A DNA stretch of 25,000 bases from Amphimedon queenslandica (lineage: Eukaryota; Porifera; Demospongiae; Haplosclerida; Niphatidae). Location: positions 214,805 through 239,804 of the forward strand of contig NW_003546341.1 of the NCBI RefSeq assembly GCF_000090795.2, given 5' to 3'. The translations under genes were made by a program, and so were the position numbers. Each line of letters opens with the position of its first letter. Within the stretch, counting starts at the first letter, position 1. This document shows, in pieces, positions 1 to 25,000 of this stretch. The notes under the pieces are model-generated. The model did not search any database. It was not told the origin of the DNA and saw nothing but the letters and a program-made list of their open reading frames with translations.

Positions 1-196
1 TGAAAGTGTCACCCCCTCTCCCTCTTTCTCCCTCCCTCCCTCCCTCTTTCTCTCTATCTATAAAGAATCAAGGCTGCTCCAATTGTTCTGTACATTAATA
101 CATGATAAATGAAAGAGAGAGGGAGGGAGGTAGGGAGGGCTATAACTAGTCATGCTTTAACAAAAGAATAAAGGTATTAATAATCTACATAATAGT

Positions 197-562
197 ACAT
201 GTACAGTGTAGCCTCTTTATTAAGGACACCATTGGGTCCACACTACCTGTCCTTAATACATGTACAGTGTAGCCTCTTTATTAAGGACACCATTGGGCCC
301 ACACTACCTGTCCTTAATATATGTACAGTGTAGCCTCTTTATTAAGGACACCATTGGGCCCACACTACCTGTCCTTAATACATGTACAGTGTAGCCTCTT
401 TATTAAGGACACCATTGGGCCCACACTACCTGTCCTTAATACATGTACAGTGTAGCCTCTTTATTAAGGACACCATTGGGCCCACACTACCTGTCCTTAA
501 TACATGTACAGTGTAGCCTCTTTATTAAGGACACCATTGGGCCCACACTACCTGTCCTTAAT
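197..562. repeat. 61-bp satellite array, left copy (6 units)
   Basis: Six head-to-tail units start near 197, 258, 319, 380, 441 and 502, exactly 61 bp apart and almost identical. Each unit holds an inverted repeat: TATTAAGGAC and GTCCTTAATA arms separated by about 21 bp around CCATTGGGCCCACACTACCT. The first unit has GGGTCC where the others have GGGCCC. The following unique-looking stretch to about 660 (CAGAGGTGTCCTCATTTCAG and onwards) is reverse-complemented at about 9490-9578. Array and flank together therefore form one arm of a large inverted repeat with 9490-10236. Confidence 0.95.
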
Positions 563-1225
563 ACAGAGGTGTCCTCATTTCAGAGGTACTTTTGTATAGG
601 CTTGTACCAATTGGGACATTACAAAATGTCCTCATTATAAAAGTGTCCTCATTATAGAGGCTACATGTACATACATACATATATACATGTACATTGTACA
701 TATGTACATACAGTATACAGTGTATAAGCTCTATTATAGGAAGGGAGGGCATGAGATAGAGGATGTGCTGAGGTCTATGGGGGACAGCACTAGCTAATGG
801 ACTCTAACTTTAAGGGGGTAGAGCTCTCAAGAGGTTGATATTAATATTCATAGCATTATAATAACAATAGCTAATGGCTGCAGCCCAGGCTTATGGAAAC
901 CACCTACTGGGAGTAGGAGGAAATGGGACATTGGGGAGAAGTGATGAGAGGTAGGCATGGTGTTATCTAGTTACTTGTAGTTGAGAAACACAAACAAATA
1001 TTTGATTTGAAAGTGTGAGAAGTTTTCATAATTTATCTAGTGATTAAAAGCTAGTCTTATCTATCAGACACTTAAGTTATACAAGGAAACAGGAGAGAGA
1101 GAGAGAGAGAGAAAGTATATTATTGACAATTAGCTAGCAGGACACTTTTATAACAAGGACACTCTCTCTCTCCCTCTCCTTCCCTCTCTCTCTCTCTTCC
1201 CTCTCTCTCCTCTATTTACAATCAT
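563..1225. other. Gene-poor stretch with weak exon-like segments
   Basis: 563-665 is the arm of the large inverted repeat. 660-725 is rich in ACATGTAC-type palindromes. Two short plus-strand segments look somewhat exon-like: around 745-797, which reads GHEIEDVLRSMGDSTS before a stop, and around 868-950, with an acceptor-like AACAATAG, the reading AAQAYGNHLLGVGGNG and a donor-like GTAGGC. I do not recognise either, and chance is a real alternative. 1090-1225 is GA and CT microsatellite. Confidence 0.3.
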
Positions 1226-1265
1226 TATAAACACAGTGTTCATGTACAGTATACACTACCTCAGT
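1226..1265 (+). promoter_or_regulatory. TATA box plus initiator
   Basis: TATAAA at 1226-1231 is followed by TCAGTC at 1261-1266, which matches the metazoan initiator consensus TCAKTY. The spacing places the initiator A about 35 bp after the start of the TATA box, as expected for RNA polymerase II. A reading frame starting with a signal-peptide-like sequence begins about 24 bp further on, at 1287. Confidence 0.45.
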
Positions 1266-1286
1266 CTGTTTGTTAGTGTAGTAGTA

Positions 1287-1421
1287 ATGTATCAGCTCAT
1301 TCTTGTTGCTATACTGAGTGCTTGTGTAAGTGTAAGCTCTGCCTCTCTCTATCCTCCACTGATTGTGGAGCCAGCTATTACATCCAGTCTTTTATATAAG
1401 CTATTCCTGTATATTCTATAA
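1287..1421 (+). CDS. Possible short secreted peptide or first exon of a secreted protein
   Basis: The frame from the ATG at 1287 encodes 44 aa. It starts with MYQLILVAILSACVSVSSA, a typical eukaryotic signal peptide: a short n-region, a hydrophobic core and a small-residue SSA cleavage context. The remainder (SLYPPLIVEPAITSSLL...) has no recognised domain. A good splice donor, TGT|GTAAGT, at about 1326 lies inside the signal peptide. The real gene may therefore be spliced there to an exon I could not identify; a candidate acceptor TTTTGTAG is near 1667. The support is the TATA/initiator pair and the signal-like sequence only. Confidence 0.3.
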   Translation: MYQLILVAILSACVSVSSASLYPPLIVEPAITSSLLYKLFLYIL

Positions 1422-1429
1422 CACTATCA

Positions 1430-2340
1430 CCCTCTTGTGTACATGACTGTGTATGTATAAGAGAAACTAGAGCTTTAAAGTAGAGAGAGAGAGAGAGGGA
1501 AAAGAAGAGATAGAGGAAAGAAGAAAGAGAGAGAGGAGAATTATGGAGGTCATACAGATGTACCTGAATGAAGTATTATGTCTACTATTATGTAATAAAA
1601 TAATGTGTATACACTACAAAGTCTGTGTGTGTGTGTATGTGTGTGTCTGTGTCTGCTGGTTTTGTAGGTCTCATTATGCTAACTCAATTATAGTGAGAGG
1701 TACATGTACACAGACACTTAGAGAGAGAGGGAGAGGGTGGGAGGGAGAGAGGGAGAGCATGGGATATTGATAATACTAGTTACATGTACATAGTATTTTG
1801 CAAGTCTTTTGTATAAGATGATTATCTTATTTAATATTTTAATGATCACGTATTGTGTTGCAAGTGGAGAGAGAGAGAGGGAGAGAGAGAGAGGGAGAGA
1901 GTGACCCTTTTAATAGTTTAAGTATCAGCTAATCCTAGCTCTTGTTATTATTATTGTTATTATTATTATTATGACATTATTGCTTTGCAGCTGTTACATG
2001 TATTTGATTCAAATTTGAATCGAGAGAAAGAGAGAGAAGGAGGGGGAGGGATTGAGAAAGCAAAGCAGAAAGAATATAAAAGAACATGACAGATTATGGA
2101 AAAAAGAGAGTGAGAGAGAGAGAGAGACAGGAAAGATTTATATGTGAAGCCAATACTATGTCAATTTCCCTTATAATAAGACAATGGAGACACTTACCTG
2201 TATAAGCAACTCTACTTATGTACACACTCACACAATACATGTACATGTACAATGCTTTGGATTAAAATAATATTAAGAGAGAGATGGAGAGAGATAGACA
2301 GCTAGAGAAGCCAACCACTATATGCCATAGACTAGTAGTG
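1430..2340. other. Repeat-rich stretch, no recognised gene
   Basis: Contains GA-rich microsatellites (1480-1535, 1725-1757, 1866-1900, 2025-2130), a TG tract (1622-1660), an ATT tract (1944-1972) and ACATGTAC palindromes (about 2237-2252). One plus-strand segment at 1670-1705 is bounded by TTTTGTAG and GTACAT and could be a small exon, but nothing in it is recognisable. Confidence 0.5.
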
Positions 2341-2341
2341 T

Positions 2342-2627
2342 TTACTCACTATTATCTCCCTTCTTATCAACCACTGGCGGTCTAAGTTTCCTGCCCTAGA
2401 TTAGAAGCTCTTCCCATTTCTGCCCTCCCTTTGACTAGCCGATGAATGAGGACAGGTGTTACTCTATAGTGGGAGAGATGGGCAGAGGGTTTTGGTCTAG
2501 GCTTTGTAGCTTTGTTAAAAGTGAAAGGATTATAGGCTTTAGTAGCCTCTTGTAGTATTGGGGCTTGAGAAGAAGGAGTGCTGGCCTTTTGGAAATGAAT
2601 TTCATTTGAGTTTTGGTATAATGATAT
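2342..2627 (-). CDS. Possible 3'-terminal exons of an unrecognised gene
   Basis: On the minus strand an open segment from at most 2627 down to 2463 reads ...KASTPSSQAPILQE... and ends CAC TAT AGA at a GTAACA donor. A 67-nt intron (2396-2462) ends in CTTCTAATCTAG, which includes a branch-point-like CTAAT. The next exon (2395-2342) continues in phase as GRKLRPPVVDKKGDNSE and a TAA stop. The intron length matches short introns elsewhere in the window, and the join is exactly in phase. The upstream limit is unclear; AAAAG before 2585 is one acceptor candidate. I recognise no family, and the sequence is low in hydrophobic residues, so it is probably a disordered tail if real. Confidence 0.35.
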
Positions 2628-4815
2628 TCATGCTTCAAAGGAATGAGATTGTGTGTGTGTATAATATAGATGGGGACTGGGTCTTACTATTGTAGTGGGG
2701 ACTGATAATGATAACTGTTCATTTCTGTATAAAGGTCATATCTGGAGACCTTTTCTCTCTCTCTCTCTCTCCCTCTCCCCTCTCTCTCTCTCTTACTAAC
2801 TCAGACTAGCACATCTGCATAAAAGTGATATTACATAAAGACCTCTCTCTCTTTCTCTCTCCTCTCTCTCCCCTCTCTCTCTCTTTCCTCTTATTTTTAC
2901 ACTCTTTCATTATTTGGCTTTTCTTTCCTCCATATCTTCCTCTTTCAGTCTTCTCTCCTATCAACTTCCATTACATTTTCAATCATCATCAAACCCTTTT
3001 GATCTCAAGCACCCACACATGTACATGTACACAAACACACACTTATATGTGTACATGTACAGACTAGCCTCTATATAATGGAGGCTTTGGGTCAAGGCAG
3101 TGTCTCTGTTATACAGAGGTGTCCTTTATGTGGAGGTTATTTTATACAGTAAGGAATGTAATTGGTACACTAGGTGCTGTCCGTTAAATGGAGGTGTATG
3201 CTATAGAGAGTGTCCATTAAGAGAGAGTCTGCTCTATATGTGCAAGTACTGTTTTAATCTGTGAAGTCATTATTTCTTAGTAATGGTGACCTTTCTTCAT
3301 GATAATGTCTATGGTGCATGCTGGATGACATCATTCATTATAAGTGACCATTGTAGTAGTACCTTATGGTGAAGGTTCTTATTGTGATAATGATTATTAG
3401 CTTATAGTTATGTATTTTATATCTGTTCTCTCCCTCTCTCTCTTCTCCTCTCTCTCTCTCTCTTTCTCTTTCTCCCTCTCCCCCCCCCTCTCTCTCTCTT
3501 GCAGGAATCCAAGCACATACAGTATGTCAGTACCTCTAGCATTCAATTGATTGACTTAAGATGAGCTACTAATTATTATTATTGTTATTATTATTATTAT
3601 TATTGTTATTATTATTGATTTATTTTAAATCCTAATTTCATTTCTCTATTCTATTTTGTTCTATTTCAGCTACCATTTGAACTCTTCTTTTATTACCCCC
3701 CCTCTCTCTCTCACTTGTGCGTGTCTTAAGCTTATGATTTTTCACTGCTTACTATTATTATAATTATTATAACAATTGCTATTATTATTATTATCGTTAT
3801 TGCGTGTTTTTATGCTAAATTACATATATATTATTCATTTTTTCTTTTCATTACATTATAAACCCTCAAATCTAACTAACCATATCAAATAGAACTATCA
3901 AGTTACTTCCACTACATCCACCAAAAGCTCTCACAGGCAGCATAACATACATAATGCACATGTAACTCTACATGACATACTACCATTGTATTAGATGGAG
4001 GACAATGTACTGTACTGTATATACATACGCATGTACATGATAGTATAGCCATGTTTGTATCTATGTGTACATGTACATGTGTATTTTATAGAAGTGGTAA
4101 TGAGGAGAGAGAGAGAAAGAGGGAGAGAGAGTTTATTGCTAATGTGTATTCTACGTAGTAGCACTGATGCGTTTGTTTAAACATTTTGTTATTATATATT
4201 CTATGAGGAAATACAATCCATTGTCTTACTGAGCTATTATAATTTATCTAAACTGTAGCTCTAGCACATTGCAGTGCAGTGAAGTCTCCTTGTGTTAACT
4301 TGTAGAAATGTCTTATGAATACACCTCAACATTGTGCAATTTAATTCTCTCATATGTGTATGTACAATGTCGGGTTTTATTATTTTAAAGTATGCTGTGT
4401 CTGTTGTTATAATTCATTACTAGTTTTCATTGGCACTTTCCAGTCTCTTGCTTTGTGTGTAAATTGTTTTCATTATAAATTATCATTGGAGACAGTTCCA
4501 GTGGAGTCTCTGTCCACTCAAGCAGGACAAGGATTATGATATCCACTTAGCAGTGGAAGTCTGAGTTTTCTTAAGCTTAATACATTATGAATACTGGAAA
4601 CTAGATATACACACTACAGATAAGAAACTAGGCTGCATGCAATAAAGCATTCTTTCTCTTCTATTTTGCTTTAAAAAAAAGAGATTTCTTTTCAGTCCTT
4701 CCTTTTGCTTTGCAAATCGCGGGAGATTGCCCGCCACTGGATTGAACACGTGCTCTAGTTTATTAAGCTAATCTAATAATATGTGCTGGTCCAGTACTAC
4801 AGGTAAAGTTCTATG
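2628..4815. other. Gene-poor stretch: microsatellites and a dispersed repeat
   Basis: CT tracts lie at 2750-2795, 2840-2885 and 3425-3500; ATT tracts at 3568-3615 and 3752-3800. A dispersed repeat at 3063-3235 is listed separately. Poly-pyrimidine followed by TTGCAG at about 3500 resembles a plus-strand acceptor, but the sequence after it has no supportable coding frame. I see no gene. Confidence 0.55.
3063..3235. repeat. Dispersed ~175-bp repeat, copy 1
   Basis: Begins TAGCCTCTATATAATGGAGG and ends near GTGTCCATTAAGAGAG. It closely matches 11235-11408, and a shortened copy lies at 10537-10650. Shared internal words include CAGAGGTGTCCTTTATGTGG and GGTGCTGTCCGTTAAATGG. The ends are loosely complementary (CTCT...TAATGGA and TCCATTAAGAGAG), as in a small non-autonomous foldback element. 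It also shares the AGCCTCT word with the 61-bp satellite. Confidence 0.75.
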
Positions 4816-4820
4816 CATTC

Positions 4821-4884
4821 ACCGGAAGGCAATCTGCAGCATGTGCAGTATAAACAGAGGCCAGCGGGCCGAGCTATCACAGTC
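4821..4884 (+). promoter_or_regulatory. Putative core promoter of the forkhead gene
   Basis: TATAAAC at 4849-4855 lies in a locally GC-richer stretch. An initiator-like TATCACAGT at about 4875-4883 follows at the expected distance. An ETS-type ACCGGAAG is at 4821-4828, and an E-box CACGTG is near 4748. The assignment to the forkhead gene rests on the probable first exon that follows, which ends in a donor at 5020/5021. Confidence 0.4.
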
Positions 4885-5020
4885 GCTGCTCCCATAGCTC
4901 TCCTTTCTTCTTCTCTTGTCTCTCCATTTCTCCGACGCTGCGGCTAAAATTTCCAAGTCCCAGAGCTCAGTCTCCATCACTGTGCAACTGCTAAAACTAC
5001 TACCCATCATCAAGCAATAG
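4880..5020 (+). other. Probable 5' non-coding exon of the forkhead gene
   Basis: A splice donor AATAG|GTAAAG lies at 5020/5021. The matching acceptor is CTCTCTCCCTTTAG at 5969, three nucleotides before the forkhead ATG at 5972. The predicted intron is 5021-5969. The exon 5' end near 4880 is inferred only from the TATA box spacing. Confidence 0.4.
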
Positions 5021-5969
5021 GTAAAGCTATCTCCCCCTTCCCTCTCTTGCAGTGTTTAGCCTCCAAATAAACTAACGCCAACCTGTAGTTTGTTTTGTAT
5101 AATAATAATTAGATAGTCTCGTTGCTCTACATGATGATGCACCATCTTAATCCCAGTGGGGCCTTTAGTTTGTTTTCTCAAGTTTGCTCCACAGCCCTGA
5201 GCCAGCCTGCCTGATTGCATGTGTGCATGGCAGACCCACTGATTACTAGCATGTCTGACATATGTTAGCTGGTTTCCCTCCTCCAGTCTCTTGTTCCAAC
5301 TTCCATAGTAGCCTTCCTCAGTTCTCCTCTTTCATTTCTGGCTATAGTTCCTTCTCCTACTGAGCTCAGTAAAAGGAAGTGGGCTGCAGCCAGCAATGAA
5401 ATGAGGGAAAGCTTATCTCTTGCAAAGTTCCTAGCCTTCATTTGCATATGCGCTGTGTCTATTTCTTCCAAAAAGAGCATTTCAGAGTTTAGCTCGAGTT
5501 TGTGTAGCGGGTGCCCACTCCACCAAGATGCTCCCAATTGTAACCGATTAAAACTTTCAAAAGAGCCTCAGGCTGTAGCGTGTGGTTAGACAACTTCACT
5601 GTCTTTCTTTCATGAGCTCTGAAGTCTGTTTTAGCGGGCATGGAGCTAATCCAGAGGCACTAATTAGTCTTCGACACAGGTGCAGCATATGCTAAGCTGT
5701 ACTGGCATCAATGCTTAGTATTATTGATAAGTGTTAAATGCCTTTGTAGAGGAAATAGGCTCGTCTATCCTCTTTGCACTCACTTAGTCACTATGCACTC
5801 TGTCCCTCCTTTTGATAACACTTCAGCCCTGCATGCATTGTCTGTAGAAAATTGATGATCTGTTGCTCAGTATAATGATTTGAGCTGCATTCATGTTATT
5901 TTAATGGTTTGTAATCTTTTTTAATATCTTTCTCTCTCTCTCCTTTCTCCTCTCTCTCTCTCCCTTTAG
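5021..5969 (+). other. Putative 5' intron of the forkhead gene with possible regulatory sites
   Basis: No coding sequence is seen; the short open frames near 5265-5590 are not family members I recognise. The stretch is less repetitive than its surroundings. It holds a POU-type octamer ATTTGCATA at about 5439, a homeodomain-type core CTAATTAG at about 5659, and E-boxes CAGGTG and CATATG near 5678-5690. It ends in a CT microsatellite serving as the polypyrimidine tract. The factor sites are pattern matches only. Confidence 0.35.
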
Positions 5970-5971
5970 CT

Positions 5972-7228
5972 ATGAATCATAATAACAACAACGATAAGAA
6001 CATTGCTCCTCCTAGGCCAATAATGGGTACTAATGCTGTCCCTTCTTCTACTCCTCCTCCGCTCACTAAGGCTCCAGCTCCGGCCGAAATTGAGAACCAA
6101 GTCAAAACAACCAAGGAAGCCCAGAAAGCTGAAGCTCAGAAAAAGCCAAGAAGTCGTAAAAAGGCCGCGTCTGTTTCCGGTACCGAGTGTCGTGAGGATG
6201 ACGTGAAACCACCTTATTCTTACATTGCTCTCATTGCAATGGCCATATCACAGTCTCCGAACAAGATGCTCACTCTGGGTGAGATTTGCGATTTCATCAT
6301 CCAACAGTTTGCCTATTATCGCAAAAGATGGCCTGCCTGGCAAAACTCCATTCGTCACAACTTGAGTCTCAACGATTGTTTCATCAAGGTCCCTCGGGAG
6401 TACGGCTCGTCCGGTAAAGGGAATTTCTGGAAACTTCACCCAGCAAGTGCCGAGATGTTTAAAAACGGGAGCTTCCTGAGACGAAGGTATCGGTTTCTTC
6501 ATCAGCTCCCTCAAAAACCGTACGGTGAAGGACTAACCTCACCCACGTCCCTATCGCCCGGCGCTAATGGTGGGCCTGAGAACGGGTTTGCTCATCAAGG
6601 CATTAAAATGGAGGGCGGTCCCCTCCCGATGACTCCGCCCTTTGACAGCAAAGGCCACGTCGCTTACCCCTGCTACACTCACCACCCCGATCAAAAGTTC
6701 TTTGGATCAGTTCCTCCGACTTCAGAGGAGTATTTCGCAGCCAGACGTGGGTTTACGTCTCCACCAGTTGGTGAGGTAGTCCCATACGAGTTCCCCCACC
6801 TTCCTCCATCCCATAGAGGGTTCCCGATAGCTGCCCCGCCCCCTCATATTGGAGCGTTGCGTCATTATCAACCAGGAGAATGTATAACACAGCCTTCCTG
6901 GGCCTACCCTCCTCTTAGCTCGCAACAGTCTCCTCTACCTGCCAACGTTGGGGCTCTACCTCCACCTAGTTTCGGAGGGACGATGGTTAATGGCCAACCG
7001 ACCGAGACCTACCATTTGGCGACTAGTGGAGGGGCGGCGCAACAAGGTTCGACTCCGCCTACTAGTCCTTCTCACCCGTATCCGTTCTCGGCCCCGCCCA
7101 CCATGGAATGTAACGGATACCCTCACCCACCACCTCATACTGAGGGACAGCACCCCGCTCTTACTGCTGGAGGCGTCGTCGATCCTGGGAAATTTAATTT
7201 CACCATTTCAAATTTACTTAAGCAGTGA
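5972..7228 (+). CDS. Forkhead-box transcription factor, FoxD-like
   Basis: Encodes 418 aa in one coding exon. The forkhead (winged-helix) DNA-binding domain spans about residues 79-176, from [14 protein letters not shown] to [11 protein letters not shown]. The recognition helix is [18 protein letters not shown] (about 120-137). [17 protein letters not shown] and NGSFLRRR are shared with the FoxD class, with FoxE and other group I classes as alternatives. Divergent positions include [10 protein letters not shown] and [14 protein letters not shown]. The N-terminus has an Asn run, then Pro/Ala-rich sequence and a basic stretch (KKPRSRKKA, about 57-65) that may serve nuclear import. The C-terminal half is Pro/His-rich and probably disordered. 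The protein ends [20 protein letters not shown] (410-416) fits the eh1 motif that binds Groucho/TLE co-repressors, so repression is inferred. The ATG at 5972 is the first after the predicted acceptor. Class assignment was made by eye, without a tree. Confidence 0.92.
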   Translation: MNHNNNNDKNIAPPRPIMGTNAVPSSTPPPLTKAPAPAEIENQVKTTKEAQKAEAQKKPRSRKKAASVSGTECREDDVKPPYSYIALIAMAISQSPNKMLTLGEICDFIIQQFAYYRKRWPAWQNSIRHNLSLNDCFIKVPREYGSSGKGNFWKLHPASAEMFKNGSFLRRRYRFLHQLPQKPYGEGLTSPTSLSPGANGGPENGFAHQGIKMEGGPLPMTPPFDSKGHVAYPCYTHHPDQKFFGSVPPTSEEYFAARRGFTSPPVGEVVPYEFPHLPPSHRGFPIAAPPPHIGALRHYQPGECITQPSWAYPPLSSQQSPLPANVGALPPPSFGGTMVNGQPTETYHLATSGGAAQQGSTPPTSPSHPYPFSAPPTMECNGYPHPPPHTEGQHPALTAGGVVDPGKFNFTISNLLKQ

Positions 7229-7308
7229 GGAGCCGTCCTTTTAATTAGAGACTGTCTGTCGTTTGTCCTCAGGTAGAGTTCTTCCTGATTTTAAATAATT
7301 ACTTATTA

Positions 7309-7344
<36 letters not shown>

Positions 7345-8020
7345 TAAAAGCTCTATTAGATGTAGTAGGAAAATTAGAATTTTTGGAGTGTGAAAATTAT
7401 TATTAATAATTATTATTAATATTAGAAAGAAAGAGCTTATTATTATAATTACTAGATTTTTAAATATTTAACACATTTCTAATGCACTTTTTGCATGCAC
7501 ACGCATACAATTAAAAAATTCTTTTTTTTTCACTTTTTTTCTCTCGATCCACTAATCATTAATTATTCATTAATCATGACGTTTAATCACCAATCAATTA
7601 ATTTTATTATTTTTTTTTTTAATCTTAATACGGTTTGAAACAGGTATCACGATTAATCATTATTACTACTGCTCGAGTTTTTTGTATTAATTTTTTCTCT
7701 TCGCATACACTTAATTCTAACTAATCGTCAATTTTGTCACTTTAATTTACATTCATAATAACTACCCACTTATTATTATTATTATATTAATTTTTTGGAT
7801 CACTTTCACATTAACATTATTTTTGTAAAAAACACTCACTTACTTTTCTTCTTCTCTCTCTTCTTCTCTTTTCTTTTGCACATTTTGTCACTTTAAGTTT
7901 TGTCTTGTTGTTGTTGTTGTTTTTTGACAAAAATAAAATTTTTTGCTTGAAATTACTGATCGTGCCAGCAAGTGTTGCCATGCAGCTATGGGAAATTATT
8001 TCTTGAAAAGTACCCTGTAC
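7229..8020. other. Forkhead 3' UTR and AT-rich spacer
   Basis: Very AT-rich, with ATT microsatellites (7307-7344) and T runs. The first clear polyadenylation signal after the stop on the plus strand is AATAAA at about 7931. If it is used, the 3' UTR is about 0.7 kb. There are no further coding signals. Confidence 0.45.
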
Positions 8021-8029
8021 TATATACAG

Positions 8030-8445
8030 TACAACCTTCACTTTTGATGTCCTTATGCTATGTAGAAAGTGGAGCTGATTCCAACATGCATTGCTTGAGT
8101 TATGACCAGCAAGGCCAAAATATAAAAAATTCCTGTACTATAGCTTATGCTTTTTTTCTAAAAATAGTCCCAATTTTATTACATTTTAAAATACATATTG
8201 ATCTACTTATGCTGTGTAGAAAGTTTGAGCTGATTCCAACTTAATTTTTTCAAGTTATGACCATTTTAAAAATCGGCCAAAATCTGAAAAAATCCCTGTA
8301 CTATAGCCCATGGTTTTTTCTGAAAAATGGCCAAAAATCACCTCCAATTTTTATTACATTTTCTGATGCATATTGATGTCCTTATGCTGTGTAGAAAGTT
8401 TGAGCTGATTCCGACTTAAATTTTTAAAGTTATGATCAATGTAAT
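8030..8445 (+). repeat. ~177-bp repeat array, forward copies
   Basis: At least two and a half diverged units, recognised by the recurring words TTATGCTGTGTAGAAAGT, TGAGCTGATTCC, CCTGTACTATAGC and TTTTTATTACATTTT. The same family appears reverse-complemented at 13410-13590 and 14185-14900, and a fragment lies at 19765-19830. Confidence 0.8.
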
Positions 8446-8910
8446 AATTAAAGGCAGCATATGGTCTCTGTAATTTTCAAATGACAAAATTTGTAAAGAA
8501 TATGCAATTGATACAAAGCAACTCTTTAACAACAAAAACACAAATAATAAAATAATAATAAGTACATGTTAATAATAAGACAGAGAAAGAAAGAAGTGAT
8601 ATTTACAATAAATAATAAAAATAATAATAATAATATTGACTGATGATGTATACATAAAACGTATCAGAAATATCAGTGACAACAATAAACAACAAACAAC
8701 AATAAACAACAATAAACAATGATGATAAATAATATAAACAACTACAAATATAGACATTAGAGACAATTAAAGCAAATTGAACAAGAGAAAATATTATTAA
8801 TAATAATTTTAATTGTTGAATTCTTAAGACAGCAGAAAGGAGTTAAGACATTTAAATGAGGCAAAATCATAAAATTTTTTTATTATTTTAATTTTCTAAA
8901 GTTTTTCGAT
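8446..8910. other. AT-rich spacer at the 3' end of GLDC
   Basis: Dominated by AAT and AAC tracts. On the minus strand AATAAA (8883-8878) lies about 28 nt after the GLDC stop codon and is the likely polyadenylation signal. No other gene is seen. Confidence 0.45.

Positions 8911-25000
<16,090 letters not shown>

Noticed and set aside
197-562. Evenly spaced palindromic units resembling a CRISPR array
   Set aside because: The whole 61-bp unit is repeated with no unique spacers, and the genome is eukaryotic.
443-640. A 65-aa frame identical to one at 9697-9500
   Set aside because: Identity comes from the shared inverted satellite arm and flank, not from a conserved gene. There is no promoter or codon signal.
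3500-3535. CT tract plus TTGCAG as a plus-strand exon acceptor
   Set aside because: The following sequence has no sustained coding frame or partner donor I could defend.
5265-5589. Overlapping frames of 62 and 90 aa on opposite strands
   Set aside because: They lie in the predicted forkhead 5' intron, with no recognisable protein, promoter or splice support.
6248-7244. Additional frames on both strands inside the forkhead gene
   Set aside because: They are shadows of the 418-aa coding frame, which has clear family homology.

Overview
The window looks like genomic DNA of an early-branching animal, most likely a demosponge close to Amphimedon queenslandica. The reasons are AT-rich sequence, many microsatellites, very short introns (about 40-70 nt) beside longer repeat-filled ones, GT-AG splicing, and a divergent FoxD-type forkhead gene. 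The species is inferred; no database was searched.

Left part (1-4.6 kb): mostly repeats, including six 61-bp satellite units at 197-562. There are two weak gene signals: a TATA/initiator pair followed by a signal-peptide-like reading frame (1226-1421, +), and a possible two-exon C-terminus (2342-2627, -). At 4.8-7.2 kb lies a forkhead transcription factor (+): a promoter-like region, a probable non-coding first exon, an intron of about 950 bp, and one coding exon for 418 aa that ends in an eh1-like Groucho-binding motif.

Right part (8.9-25 kb): the C-terminal portion of glycine dehydrogenase (decarboxylating), the GLDC P-protein of the glycine cleavage system, on the minus strand. Eleven exons were assembled by eye and every exon junction keeps frame. 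The 5' part of the gene lies beyond the right edge. GLDC and the forkhead gene are convergent. An eleven-unit 61-bp array inverted relative to the left one sits in the last GLDC intron, and inverted arrays of a ~177-bp repeat occur at 8.0-8.45 kb and 13.4-14.9 kb.

The most unusual part is a 7.3-kb GLDC intron (16507-23807). On the opposite strand it carries an intact caspase-like protease gene (16877-17968) and a single-exon gene for a 318-aa protein with a long helical N-terminus and a Gly/Ala-rich hydrophobic hairpin (21875-22831). Between them lie a broken second caspase copy, a truncated duplicate of a GLDC exon, and a chimeric relic in which GLDC exons sit between the 5' and 3' ends of a caspase copy. 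By eye, the caspase lacks the Arg and Gln residues of the usual Asp-binding S1 pocket and has DACRG at the active site. Together with the neighbouring hydrophobic-hairpin protein this suggests, but does not prove, a cell-death or immunity island born by duplication inside a housekeeping gene.
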